Source: Tolypeutes matacus (Eukaryota; Chordata; Mammalia; Cingulata; Chlamyphoridae). From it: a stretch of 64,000 bases of DNA. Shown in pieces: positions 48,336-61,025 of this stretch. Below the pieces are notes generated by a model. The model saw nothing but the letters and a program-made list of their open reading frames with translations. It was not told where the DNA came from and did not search any database. Each line of letters opens with the position of its first letter. Position 1 is the first letter of the stretch. The stretch lies in the NCBI GenBank assembly GCA_026826555.1, contig JAKSZT010005175.1:3177302-3241301 (forward strand), in the 5' to 3' direction. The position numbers and the translations under genes are program-made.

Positions 48336-50878
48336 AATAATATTGGTTATAGTGGGCATGATTGTCTTATTACTGATCATAGAGGGAATATTTTAAATCT
48401 TTCACTATTAAGTATAATGTTGACTCTGGGTGTTTCAAAATGTCCTTTATCATTTTGATTTAATTTTCTTTTATTCCTAGTTTTCTGAGTGTTTTTATCA
48501 AGAATTGCTTCATTTTGTCAAATGAATTTTCTGCAAGTATTGACATCACATGGATTTTTTTCTTCATTCTATTTATGTGGTGTATAACATATAATGATTT
48601 TCTTATCCCGAATCACCCTTGCATACCTGCAATAAATCCATTTTGATCATGGTGAGAAATTCTTTTCAATGCTGTTGGATTTGCTTTATATTATTTTGTT
48701 GAAGATTTTTGACTCTACTCAAGGGATATTGGTCTGTAATTTTCTTGTGATATTTTTATCTGACTTTCATATTAAAGTGATCCTGACCTCATAAAATGAG
48801 ATAAGAAGTGTCCTTTGAGCTTCATTTTTTTTGTGGGAATTTGAGCAGGAATGGTATTTTTGGAATGTTTGATAAAATTCACCGGTGAGCAAATGGCCTG
48901 GGCTTTTCTTTGCTAGGAGGTTTTTGATTACTGATGCAAAATCTTTTATTGTTATTGGTCTGTCAAGAACTTCTGTTTCTTCGTAAGTCAGTATAAGTAG
49001 TTTGTGTGTTTCTAAGAATTTTTCCATTTCTTCTCATTTACCTAATTTGTTGAAGTACTGTTATTCACAGTATCTTCTTTTACTCCTTTTTATTTCTATA
49101 GGGCCTATGATAATATCCTTCCTTTCATTTCTTATTTAATTAATTGAAACCTCTCTCTTTTTTCCTTGTCAGACTAGCTTGTTTCATCAATTTTATTGAT
49201 CTTTTCAAAGAACCAACTTGTTTTCTTTGATACTCTCTATTGTTTTTTCATTCCCAATTTCATTTATCTCCACTATAATCTTTGTTATTTCCAGCCTCTG
49301 TTCATATTGGGTTTAGTTTGCTCTTCTATTTCTAGTTCCTCAGATTGTAAAATCTGTTTTTTGTTGTTGTTGTAAACATCTAGACCTATGAATTTCCCTC
49401 TCACCACTGTGTTTGTTGCATCTTATAAGATTTGTTATGTTTTGTTTTTCTTCATTCAACTCAGGATATTTCATAATTTCCTTTGTGATTTATTCTTAGA
49501 CCTGTTGTGTAAAAGAGTGTGTTGCTTGTTTTCTTCATATTTTTATGCTCCATTTATCACTCAGGTATTGATTTCTAGCTTCATTCTGGTGTGGTTAAAG
49601 AAGATACCGTGTATTATTTAAAACTTGTTAAATTTATTAAGACTTCTTTTGTGGCTTACCATATAGTTTTTCCTGGGGAATGACCAATGTGCACTAGACA
49701 GTAATACATATTTTGTGTTGTTAGATAAAGAGTCTGTTACTTATAGTTGGTTTATAATGTTATTCAAATTTCTATTTTTTTAATCAATCTTCTCTCTAGA
49801 TGTCATATGCATTATTGTATATGGTATATTGACATGTTCCACTATTACTGTAGAACCATTATTTTCTCCCTTCAAATCTGTCAATATTAGTTTCATATAG
49901 TGTGGGGCTCTGCTCTTTGGGTACATATATATTTATACTTGTTGTGTCTTTTCCTTTTATTACTAGAGAAGTTGTGAGTCTACTAAACAAAACAATCATG
50001 TATACCATACCGGATTCCATACATTACCCCTTCACCAACAGTTTACATTGCTATGAAACATTTGAAATGGCTGATCTATATTTCTTGTACCAGTTTTGGT
50101 CTTGAAGAATATTTTTCCCCATCCTTTCACTTTGAACCTACTTGTGTCATTAAATTTAAGTTGATCTCTTGTAAATAGTATATAGTTGTGTAATGTTTCT
50201 TCAACCATTCTTCTAAAAGCTTCTTTTTCATTGGTCAGTTTAATTCATTTGTATTTAAGGTATATACTAATAATGCAGGACATTCTTCTGTCAATTTTTT
50301 TCATTTTTTATTTAAGTGTTTTATCTCTTTCACTCTCTATTCCTCCATTAATGCCTACTTTCACATTTATTTGATATTTGCCATTAACTATTTTGAGTCC
50401 TTTCTCATTTCCGTATGTATATTTTTGAATATTTTTATTGAGGTTACCATGGGGCTTAAGTATAACCCAATAAGTCTATGACAATCACTTATGATATGGT
50501 ACCAATTTAACTTCAATAACATACACTTACTTTCTTGTACCATCTTCACCATTTTGTTGTATATTTTATAAATTATATCTTTACACATTATATGTGATAA
50601 ACTATAAATTTATCAATACCTGTATGCATTTGCATTTTGCAACTCCTAACAATAAAGAGTGGAGTTACATAGATAAAATACAATATAATAGTACTAGGGT
50701 TTATGATTACCCATATGGTTACCTCTAACACAATATTTATTACTTTATTCCTTTCAATCCATCATTTAGTGTCCTTTGCTTTCCATCTGAAAAACTCCCT
50801 TTATCATTGTTTATAGTGCAGGTCTACTGGTGACAAGTTCCCTGAATTTTTGTTTACTTAGAAATGTCTCTTAATCTC

Positions 50879-51491
50879 TGTGACATTTTGAAGTTCCTTT
50901 TTGAATCCCCAAAAATAATAAATCAATTCCTTGGAAACTCTTTGACTGCATTTGATTCACTTTGTGTAGATCATTTTCAATTAGATCACTTTAGGGCATT
51001 TGATTGGACCACAATTGTGAGGTGTGATGCAGGTTAGATCTTAGCCCTCTTGATGGGACTTATATAAACTGAGAAGAAACAGAGAGACTCAGAAAAAGGT
51101 AGCCACTACCATCTTTAACCTGCCATGAGTGAGAATGGACTTGAGGATTGTGAGCAGCCAATTTGAAGCATGAAGCCCCCAAGAGGCTGGTCCCATGGGT
51201 TAGATTAAAGCCAAAGAGACAAACTACGTGCCTGAATTCCCACAGCTTGACTTTGGGAGATGATGAGTCCGAAGGGGAAAGAGAACCTCAGCAGAGATAG
51301 GCTGCCATCTTGCTTTGCCATGTGGCAGGATGACAGAATCACCCATAGTGGGCTTTAGTGAGATATCTCTGTTGAAGCCTTGATTTGGACAATTCATAGC
51401 CTTGGAAACATAAGCTTTTACCCAGAATAAAGCTCTCATTATAAAAGCCAACCCATTTATGGCACTCTGCATTGGCATTCAGTAGCAAACA
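50879..51491 (+). mobile_element. Solo LTR, ERVL/MaLR-like
   Basis: It splits L1 ORF1, which is readable up to TTAATCTC and again from AATCTCTCTCATTTTTAAGA. Ends are TGTGACAT and GCAAACA. Mid-element TATAAA is at 51063-51068 and AATAAA at 51426-51431, followed by a short U5, the expected LTR promoter and polyadenylation layout. The flanking duplication is unclear, so ends are approximate. Confidence 0.72.
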
Positions 51492-53030
51492 AAGATAATC
51501 TCTCTCATTTTTAAGATAGTCTTCCCAAATATAAAAATTTTAGTTGACAATTCTTTTCCTTAATGTTTAAAATATTTTGTTCAAGTGACTTTTTCCTTTA
51601 AATGTTTCTGATGTGAAATCTGAACTTTACATCTTATAAAATGTTGCTTTTTTCTTGCACCTTCCAGATCTCTCTCTCTCCCTGTCATCTGTATTTACCA
51701 CTTAATCGTCAATGAATCTGGGCATAGCTCTGTACATGTTCATCTTGTGTTGGATCTGCTGAATTTCTTGAATGTGTATATTAATTTCTTCATTAAATTT
51801 GGGAAATTTTCTGCCATTTTGTCTTTCAATATTCCTTTTGATCCTTCTCTCTTTCTTCTTCTGAGACAAGCATTATGCATATATTAATATACTTGATGGT
51901 GTCCCATAAATCTCTTAGGCTATGTTCACTTCTTTTAAGCCTTTTCTCTTTTTGCTCCTCAAACTGAATAATTTTGATTGTCTTATCTTATAGTTCACTG
52001 GTTATTTCTTTTATCAACTCTAATCTGCTCTTGAACTCCTCTAAGTAGTTTCTCAATTTTTATTGTGTTTATCAATTCCAATGTTTTTCTTTGTTTCCTT
52101 TTTAAAATTTCTATCTCTTTAATGAAATTCTCATATTATACATTCATTGTTTTATGAAATCCTTTAATTCTTTCTTTGATTTTATCTTTCTCATTTTAAG
52201 CATATTGAGGATCATTTATTCATGTCTTTGAGCAGAATGTCTAAAATCTGTTTTTCTTCATTGATTGTTTCTGAATTTTTATCATGTTCCTTTCCATGGG
52301 CAATTATTTCTATTTCTTTTTTTTTTTTTTTTGTAAAAACCTTTCTTGCACAGTGTACATTTTAATATTTTAATGCTTTAACTCTGAGCTTTAGTCTCTA
52401 AGCTGTGTGTTTCATAAATTTATATCCAGCAAATGGTTTGACATGTATCATATTGAGTAACAGGAGATAACAAAAAGCATAAAAAGAACAGAAAAAGACA
52501 CCAAACGCTGTCTTGAAAAAAAATGGTTCTTTTTTGTATAGTCTTTATATTCAGAGTTTAGCCCTTCTATCAAGAATATCAGACTGCTGTGAAAGTATTG
52601 GACACTCTTCTTTTCTAAGCCTGTGTTTTGTCCTGGTATGGTGCTTATGGCCTTAGAAATTCCCCTCTTTATGAGCAGAAAAATGTCCCTCCAAACTCCT
52701 AGGTATTCTATTGTGTGTCATAAAGCCAGGGATCCTTTGCTCCAAGCCACCTTGATGATTTTTCCTTACAGTGCTTCAGCTGTACAAGAGTTGTAGTGCA
52801 AATTCTGAGAAAGCAACTGAGCAGTAAGTGCTTGGGATCACTCTTTCATATTACTATTGGATAGATGCACTCCAGATACACATAGAGGTTACTCTGCTGC
52901 CTCCAGAAGAAAGCCAAGGACCCACAATGAGAATGAAGGTCTGCTTTCTATTTAAGTTTTGGTTGTTTTTCAGAGATTCTTTGGGAAGATGAGGTATTGT
53001 AGTGTCTATGCTGCCTCTTGAATGAATATG

Positions 53031-53549
53031 AGCTATGATAATAATTTAAAGAGCACTAAAATAATTTGAAGATGCAAGTTTTATCTCCAAGAGAAATCCC
53101 TAGCAATATAATGAAAAGAGGTATGATTAACAAATGCAATAGATAAAATAAAATTTAATATTAAAAATTTAATAACCCCAAATAAGTTATGAGAGAAAGA
53201 TCAGGAGTCAAAAATTTGATGACACATTGAAAATAGCATATCAATAATTCTTTTATTTTATATTTTAAATAAAAACTTTATTTCAAATTCACAAAATTGA
53301 AAGAACAGAAAAGTACAGCTGAACAAGTTATGAAAAATTACTCTTTAAATATTCTTTTTTCAGGCACTTTTATCTCATCTAATTCCACCTGCTAATTCAG
53401 TTATTCCTCTCATGTTCAGAAAGAAACACAAGGCAAACACAGATTAGTTAAATGGCATAGTCAAGGCCTCTTGATCAATGAAAAAAAAATGAGGAAGAGA
53501 AATAAATGCTTAATCATATTCATATCTCACATAATCAAACCCCATTTTT
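53031..53549. other. Anonymous AT-rich sequence
   Basis: I see no gene. 53240-53330 (TTTCAAATTCACAAAATTGAAAG) may be a scrap of old L1 3' UTR. Confidence 0.4.
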
Positions 53550-56400
53550 TTTACCTTTAGAATTAATATAATACCAATTTTGCTTTTGCTACAAAAACAT
53601 TACAATATTGTTGTTAACTATATTCTCTAAATTTTATTAGTTAATTTTTCCCATGTCTAACCACATTCTTAACACCTTGTAGTAGAAGAATATTCCTGTT
53701 TTTAATCATTAACCACAATCCTCATTTACTTCCAAAATAATTGTTGGACGCTCCTAATATTCTCCACCTGTCCTCCAACTTACATTAATCTTCCTAGAGT
53801 ACTCGTTTCAGACACAATCACATTCATAAATCAACAGTGTTTTGCATATTCATTATAATGTGATACCATCAAGCCCAACCATTACCACATATTTACATTT
53901 GACCTTATTAAATTATCCTGAATCTTCTTTCCTTTCTCATCCCACATTCCATCTCCCACTAACCTACACTTCATAGTCTAACTCCATAAGTCTACTCATT
54001 GTATTTAGTTCATATCAGTGAAACCATACAGTATTTTTTTCTTTTATGTCTGGCTTGTTTCACTCAACATAATATTCTCAATCATCCTCCATGTTTTCAT
54101 GTACTTCCTCAATTAATTTCTTCTACAACTGAATAATATTCCATCATATGAATATACTACATCTTATTTATTTATTCATTGGTTGACAGACACTGAGGTT
54201 GTTTCCATCATTTAGCAATTGTGAATAATGCTGTTATGAACACTGGTGTGCAAATATTTGTCCATGTACATCCTTTCAGTTCTTCTAAATATATTCCTAG
54301 TATCAAGATTGCTGGACCATACAAAAGTTCTTTATTTAGGTTCCTGAGAAACCACCAAATCGGTGTACCAAAATACATGAGACATACACTAGCCAAATGG
54401 AAAGAAGAAACGAATGTCTTTATAGTAATAGTTGGAGACTTCAACACTTGACTCTCACATTAGAGAGAACATGGGGACAGAGGATAAATAAGGAAACTGA
54501 GAGCCTCAATAAGATAATAAATGAACTAGATATAGTAGACATTTATAGAGTGCTACACCCCAAAACTGAAGATATGCATTCTTCCAAGTGCTCATAGAAC
54601 TTTCTCCAGGGTAAGCCATATGTTGGGACATAATTTATATTTCAATAGATATAAAAGATTAAAATTATACAAAACAATTTCCATCATCATAATGGAATTC
54701 AGTCAGAAATTAATAACAGGTAGAAAAATGGAAAATTCATAAATATATGGAGATTAAAGATTATGCTCTTAAATAATCAGTGGGTTAAAAAATAAATAAC
54801 AAAAGAAATAGGTGAATACTTAAATACAAATTGAAAATGAGAACACAGCACAGCAAAGGCAGTGCTGAAAGGAAAATTTATAGCCTTCACTGCTTATATT
54901 AAAAAAAGAAGAAAAATCTAAAATCTAGACATACCTACACACCTAGAAGAAATAGAGAAAGAACAGTAAACCAATCCCAAAGCAAGCAGAAAGAAAAAAA
55001 TTTAACAATGATTTGTGCAGAAATAAATGAAATAGAGAATTAAAAAACAATAAAATCAATAGAACTTAAAGTTGATTCTTTGAGAAGATGAACAAAATTG
55101 GTAAACCCTTAGCTATATTAACAAAGAAAAAAGAGAGATGTAAATAAATAAAATTAGAAATATGAAAAGTGTCATTACTACTGACCCAGAAGCAATAAAT
55201 TATATTATAAGAGGAAAGTATGAACATCTGTATACCAAAAAACTAGAGAACATTGATGTAATGGACAAATTTCTGTAAAAATATGAACAAACCATACTGA
55301 CACTAGAGGAAATATAAGACCTCAAGAAAACAATCATGAGTAAAGAAATTGAAATGGTCATCAAAGACCTCCCCAAAATGAAAAGCCCAGGACCAGATTG
55401 CTTCACTGATGAATTCCTCAAATCATTTAAAGAAGATCTAATGCCAATTTTGCTTAAATTCTCACAATAAATTGAACAGGAAGGAGCACTACCAAATTTA
55501 TTTTAAGGAGATAACATCATCCTAATACCAGAGTCAAATAAAGATATTAGGAAAAAAGGAAAATTACAGACCAATTTTTTAATGAATACGGATGCAAAAT
55601 CCTCAACAAAGTACTTGCTACCAAATCCAAAAACACATAAAAAAAATTATACATCACCATCAAGTGGGCTTTATACCAGGTATGCAAGCATGGTTCAATG
55701 TAAGAAAATCAATCAGTATAATATAATACATTAATAAATAGAAAATGAAAAATCACATAATCATTTCATTGATGCAGAAAAGGCATTTGAAAAAATGCAA
55801 CATCCTTTCCTGATTTAAAAAAAAAACACTTCAAAAAGACAGGAATAGAAGGAAACTTTTTCAATGTGATAAAGTGCATATTTGAGAACACCATAGCTAA
55901 CATTATACTTAAAGCTTTCTCACTGAGATCAGGAACAAGAAAAGGATGTCCACAGACCCCACTGTTATTCAATATTGTGCTAAAAGTTCTAGCTAGAGCA
56001 ATTAGACAAGAAAAAGAAATAAAAGGCATCTTAAAAAGTAAAGAAGAAATAAATATTTCATTATTCACTGATGATATGATACTATACTTAGAAAAGCCCA
56101 AAAATCCAGAACTAAACTTTTAGAACTTATAGCTGATTTCAGCAAAGTAGGAGGATACAAGATTAATATGCAAAGATCAATAGGACTTCTATAAACTACT
56201 AATGAGCAATCTGAGGAGGAAGTCAGAAAAAAAATTCCATTTATAGGAGTGAGTAAAATAATCAAGCATTTGGGAACAAATTTAACCAAGGACATAAAAG
56301 TATAAAACATTGCTAAAAGAAATTGTTGATGATATAAGCAAATGGAAGGATATACCACATTCATGTGTTGGAAGGCTATATATCATTAAGAAAAATGTCT
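53550..56400 (-). mobile_element. 5'-inverted LINE-1 (twin-priming structure)
   Basis: The left part, about 53550-54362, is minus strand: 3' UTR and the end of ORF2 (minus frame at 54208-54447 with GPAILILGIYLEELK). At about 54363 it flips to plus-strand ORF2, from the endonuclease (IVGDFNT near 54435) through the RT (SPGPD near 55388, [16 protein letters not shown] near 55925, FTDD for the usual YADD/FADD at about 56063) to about 56400. This order (3' end reversed, upstream part inverted, about 1 kb missing between) is what twin priming produces. Confidence 0.78.
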
Positions 56401-56630
56401 TTTATTGTAAAAATGTAAAATAAATAGGAAAATAGATAGAAAGAAATTACAGATATTAAAAGAGAGTGTAATATAATTTTTCAAAATATCCTCTTAAGAT
56501 ACTTTTTATTTCTGTAAGGACAGTAATGATAAACCCTTCCTTGTTTCTTATTTTATCTATTTGCATCTTTTCTCTTTTTTTCTTTGTTAGTCTAGCTAAA
56601 AGTTTGTCAGTTTTATTGATCTTCGTTCTC
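56401..56630 (-). mobile_element. LINE-1 ORF2 scrap, minus strand
   Basis: 56505-56628 reads as reversed ORF2 (CTTTGTTAGTCTAGCTAAAAG, TTTTATTGATCTTC). 56401-56500 is unassigned and AT-rich. Confidence 0.6.
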
Positions 56631-57785
56631 TAAGCCTAACTCAGCATGGGACATGACTCCCAGGGATGAGCCTCTCTGACACCAAGAGATTACTAACAAG
56701 CACCAATTACCAATACAACTGGAAAAAGACCTTGAATAAAAGGGGAAAAAGGTAAAGACAAATGCTTTTATACAGCTAAGAGACATTAAAATGAGTCGGG
56801 AGGTCATCCCAGTGGTAATGCCTATGTACGTATTAGCAGGATTGCATAGACTGCCAAAGTAGATACCACCCCAAATAGTGGGACTGCTGAGGGTTCTGGA
56901 AACAACCAGGTCCTACAATCATTACAGATAGTGCTGAAGTTTGGTGCCTTGCCAATGGGCCCTACTTCGGAGTTTGTGCTCCTGAATGTGACAGAGGTGG
57001 ACTCAGTTGTGACTTCTCTACACATTCCTCATCTGTCCCTTCTATTTGTACCTATAGTTGCTACTGGAGTTCGTAGGTGTAGGCCCATGAGAATTGAATC
57101 TTTGGGCTGCCCTTGTGCCAGATGGGCCCTTAGCCTACTCTCCAGCTCATTACACTTGCCCAAGACAAATAACAAGGAGGTGAGGATGGACAACCACCAT
57201 ACCAAGGAACCAAGAGATTCTACAACTGCAAGCAAGAGAGTCCCATCCATAAGCCATATAGGATCGAAACCCCCTCTCAATTAGAGGTGGAATGGGCATC
57301 ACCATCCCAGAATCCTCAAGATTGGATAACAAAATATGGACTAGGCTAGACTTACTGATATTCTACTATAGACTTATTGTGATTCTAACAATGGAAGAAA
57401 TTATATCATTGATGTGGAGACATTGGCCACTGGGGGTGCTAGGGGAAGGAAAAGGGAGGAAGAAGTGTAATATATGGGCACTTTTGGGACTTGGAATTAT
57501 CCTGAATGACATTGCAATGCCAGATGCAGGCCATTATATATCCTGCCATAACCTACAGAATTGAGTGGGAGAGAGTATAAACTGCAATGTAAACTATATT
57601 TCATCCTTAGTGGTAATGTTCCAAAATGTGTTCATCAATTGCAATGAATGTATTACACTAATGAAAGAAGTTGTTAATGTGGGGGAAAGTGGGAAGTGTG
57701 GGGAGTGGGGCAAATGGGAATCCCTTTTATTTTTATATTTTTTAATGCAACATTTTATATAATCTAAGTATATTTTAGGAATAAT
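56631..57785 (+). mobile_element. 5'-truncated LINE-1 3' UTR, plus strand
   Basis: It matches the second 3' UTR of the L1 at 39440-40600 block for block (CATGGGACATGACTCCCAGG at 56645, CTTGAATAAAAGGGGAAAAA at 56730, GATGTGGAGACATTGGCCAC at 57412). It ends in an A-rich AATAAAAATATATTAAAA tail. Short frames inside (for example 56931-57284) have no ORF similarity and are chance. Confidence 0.8.
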
Positions 57786-57799
57786 AAAAATATATTAAA

Positions 57800-58412
57800 A
57801 TACACTAAAAACAAATAATTATAAACACTAAATAATTATATAGGTGCCTTTTACTTCCAGTAAATTATAGAATAGTCAAAGTTTAATATCTGAAATCACT
57901 GAAAATGGCTTTATTTAGCCTAGACATGCTTTATGATGGTTATTCTAAACAGGTCTGGCCCATGTTTATGGTTACTCAAAACTTAGGTTCTCCCTTGGGT
58001 ATACTTATTATTGTGATGGTATTTCTAGATTGAACTTGCCTTTGTTTATGGTTATTTTAGAACTAGGCTCACCCTTCTGTATACCTGCCATTGAGATGGT
58101 AACCACTCCACCCACTTGTTTAATATCTATATGGAAAACCTTGTGACTGACCTTTACTCTGTACTTTCCTATCTCAGAACCTTGATCTTTGATAATGATT
58201 ATAATCTTGTAACCACCCTGGTTCGTACCCACCCCCACCCCCATTTTCAACTCCTTAATGTTTATTGAGGAAGGAAACTGTGTTCAGCTCCTTCACCATT
58301 ATTCATTATCACCCTGATGGTATAAAATACTAGAATTTCTGTAGTTCAGAGAGGTTGATTTGAGATTGTACACTTTCTCCTGCCAGCAAATAAATCCTCC
58401 TTTCCTTCTTAT
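57800..58412 (+). mobile_element. Endogenous retroviral LTR with U3 tandem repeats
   Basis: It has TATAAA at 58321-58326 and AATAAA at 58389-58394, with a CTCCTGCCAGC segment between, typical of R near the end of a class I type LTR. Upstream, about 57905-58105 holds two clear and one partial ~77-bp units sharing GTTTATGGTTA(C/T)T and ATACTT/ATACCT...TTGTGATGGTA-like blocks, the usual form of U3 enhancer repeats. The 3' end is cut off in an (AATT)n tract at 58414-58436. Confidence 0.65.
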
Positions 58413-58439
58413 AAATTAATTAATTAATTAATTAAATGG

Positions 58440-58844
58440 GTCCATATATTTCACTGTTGAAAATTACATTTGCAATATTTGCTACCATACCCATAATCCA
58501 TTACAAAATTATTTCTTTGTAAATAGGAACCCTGTACATTTTAAGTCTTGATTTCCAAGTCACTGCTTCCAAAACACCCCTTGGTAATCTGTATTCTAGA
58601 TTCACACTGTTTAAGTTTGCTTATACTAATTATTTCAAATATTTGTCCTTTTGTTTCTGGCTTATTTCACTCAACATGATGTCTTCAAAGTACGTCAGTG
58701 TTGTCACATGTATCAGGGCTTCACTGATTTTTACAGCTAAATAATATTCCATTGTATGTATATATCACATTTTATTCATCCATTCATCAGTTGTTGGACG
58801 CCTGTGTTGCTTCTATCTTTTGGCAATTGTGAATAATCCTGTGT
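58440..58844 (-). mobile_element. LINE-1 3' UTR, minus strand
   Basis: It matches 47805-48227 closely, including GGAACCCTGTACATTTTAA and TCAGTTGTTGGAC, and ends at the same junction with the MaLR scrap. Confidence 0.85.
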
Positions 58845-59407
58845 ATTGTTTCTGAAATGACTTAAGGTTTTGGGAATACTGTTATGTAATTAATGTATTT
58901 TGCATGTAGAAAGTGCATGTCTTTCTGGGCTCAAAATAGTGGAGTGTGGTGGCCTGGAGCTGTATGCAACCCAGGAAAATTTTCCCTGCTTTTGTTAACC
59001 TAATGTAGGTAGGAATTTCTGATGAGTTTTCATCAGCTAAGCCATGGACCTCCTCAATCAGTATGAATCTTAATCCTGTCACTGGAGTCCTTTATAAGTG
59101 GAATGAAAGCTAGAGAAATAGAAAGGAAGCCATGGGAAGCAAGAAGCTGAAAGTGAAGAAAACCCAAAAGAGAAAGGAAAGAACGGGAGAGGCCACTATA
59201 TGCATTGCTATGTGACAGCGGATCATAAGACCAATGATCACCAGGAGCCAGCTCCATAATGCCTCAGCCTTATGGAAGAAAGCAATACCTTGATGAAATC
59301 TTAATTTGGACATTTTTGGCCTCAAAACCATGATCTAATAAGCACCCATTGTTTAAGCTGATCCCATTGCATGGCATTTGCTTGAGTAACCAAGGAAATT
59401 AAATACA
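58845..59407 (+). mobile_element. MaLR internal scrap plus 3' LTR
   Basis: 58845-58939 is the same internal scrap as at 48228-48335. From about 58940 (TGGAGTGTGGTGGCC) to 59407 (AATTAAATACA) is an LTR. It carries GGAGTCCTTTATAAG (about 59083-59097), CATTGCTATGTGACAG and AAGCTGATCCCATTGCATGG, wording shared with the LTRs at 19817 and 60489. Plus strand. Confidence 0.7.
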
Positions 59408-61025
59408 TGTATGCCACCTAAAATTTTCAATTTTAATCACTTTCAAATATAAAAATGAGTGGTATTAATTATATTCACACTCTTGTGCTGCCATTATCAC
59501 CACCCATTACCAAATGTTTCCATCATCCCAAACAGAAACTCTGTACCAATTAAACATTAACACACGAGCTCTACACCCCTTCTCCCCTGGTAAGCTGCAT
59601 TGTATTTATGAGTTTATTGCATATATTAATTATTTAATATTGGTTAGATAATACAATATCATCTCACTGATATTAAATAATGGGGTATTTTTTATTTCAC
59701 TCAACATGATATATTCATGTTTGATCCTTGCTGTAGCAGGTATCAAAACTTCATTTTCTTATGGTTGAATAATATTCCAGTGTATGTATATGTCACATTT
59801 TGTTTATCCACTCATCTGATGATGGACAGTTGATTTGCTTCCATCTTTTACAATTTTGTACAAATATCTTGGTTTCAATTCTTTAAGGTATGTCTGTAGA
59901 AGTGTGATTGATGGATAATATGGTCATTTTATACTTAACTTCCTGTGGTATCACAAAATTATTTTCCAGAGCAGCTTCACCAGCTTCATTTCCATTCTCG
60001 AAAAACAATGAGCATTTCCCCCTTATTCCAAATCATCTCCAATATTTGTCATTTTCTGTTTTATAGTAGTAAACATTCTAGTGGATATGAAATGGAATCT
60101 CTTTGTACTATTTATTTACATTTCTATAATGGCTGAATATGTTGTGCATCTTTTCATGTGCTTATTGGCTATTTGTATATCTTTTATGGAGAAATTTCTA
60201 TTCAATTCCTTTCTCCTCTTTTAATTGGAATTTTTTCCTTTTTTGAGTTGTAAGATTTCTTTTAATATTCTTGATAATAAACTCTTATTTGATATGTGAC
60301 TTAAAGGATTTAATCCCATTTTGAAGGTTTTTTCTTTTCCTTTCATAATAAAGGCCTTTGGTGCACAGAAGTTGTGAATTTTGATGAAGTTTTATTTAGG
60401 TATATTTCCTTTTATTGCTTATGCTTTTGGAGGAAAAAAATTTAAAAAATCCTACAGCAAGAGACTGAGAAGGTTTCCTGCTAGGAGTTTGTCTTAGTTT
60501 CCTGGCTGCTAAAATAAATGCCATTTCATGGGTTGGCTTAAACAATGAGATATTATTGACCCAGAGGATTAGAAGGGAGGGGAAAGTCAAATCCTAGGCA
60601 TTGACAAGGCAATTATTTCTCCCCTAACACTGACATTCTGTAGCTGGCTGTTGGCAATTTTTTATCCTTGCCTTTTCTTTCACATGGCAATGCACATGAT
60701 TATGACTTCTTTCTCCTCCGGGTTCCATGGACTTCGAACTTCTTCCATTGCATTCTTTCTGTGTCTGAGTTTCATCCTTCTTTTAAAGGACTGAAGAAAT
60801 CAGATTAAATTCCAAACTGATTCAGATGTCCACACCTTAATTAATATAATGTCTACAAAAGATCTTATTTAAAACGGATTCACAACCATAGGGAAGCATT
60901 AAGAATATGAATATGCTTTTTGGAATTCATAATGCAACCACCAAGAAAATTATATAATTTTGGTTCTTACATATTGGTATTTAATTCTTTATTTTTAAAA
61001 TTGTATTTATTTTAAAGAAACCTTA
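59408..61025 (-). mobile_element. Old LINE-1, minus strand, split by an LTR
   Basis: 3' UTR (59420-59800) and ORF2 C-terminal region to 60488, then 60943-61025 after an LTR. It is the same L1 type as 18440-21866, sharing the CTGATGATGGA variant near 59816 and 19107. Confidence 0.8.
60489..60942 (-). mobile_element. MaLR-like solo LTR inserted in an L1
   Basis: Read on the minus strand it starts TGGTGGTTGC and ends GGAAACTAAGACA. The left junction GGAGTT|TGTCTTAG is at the same L1 base as the LTR at 19817 (GAGTT|TGTCTTAG), and L1 resumes on the right at equivalent sequence. The two LTRs have diverged strongly in their middles. Confidence 0.78.

Larger units (their letters stand above)
47805..53030 (-). 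mobile_element. Near full-length old LINE-1, minus strand
   Basis: 3' UTR (47805-48227), ORF2 in reverse (48336-50220), the ORF1-ORF2 junction (TACCATGGGGCTTAAG near 50445), ORF1 (50760-52330) and 5' UTR to about 53030. One surviving minus-strand frame, 48767-49027, has KSPGHLLTGEFYQTF. A MaLR internal scrap sits at 48228-48335 and an LTR at 50879-51491. The T-run at 52316-52332 lies upstream of ORF1. All ORFs are destroyed. Confidence 0.85.
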
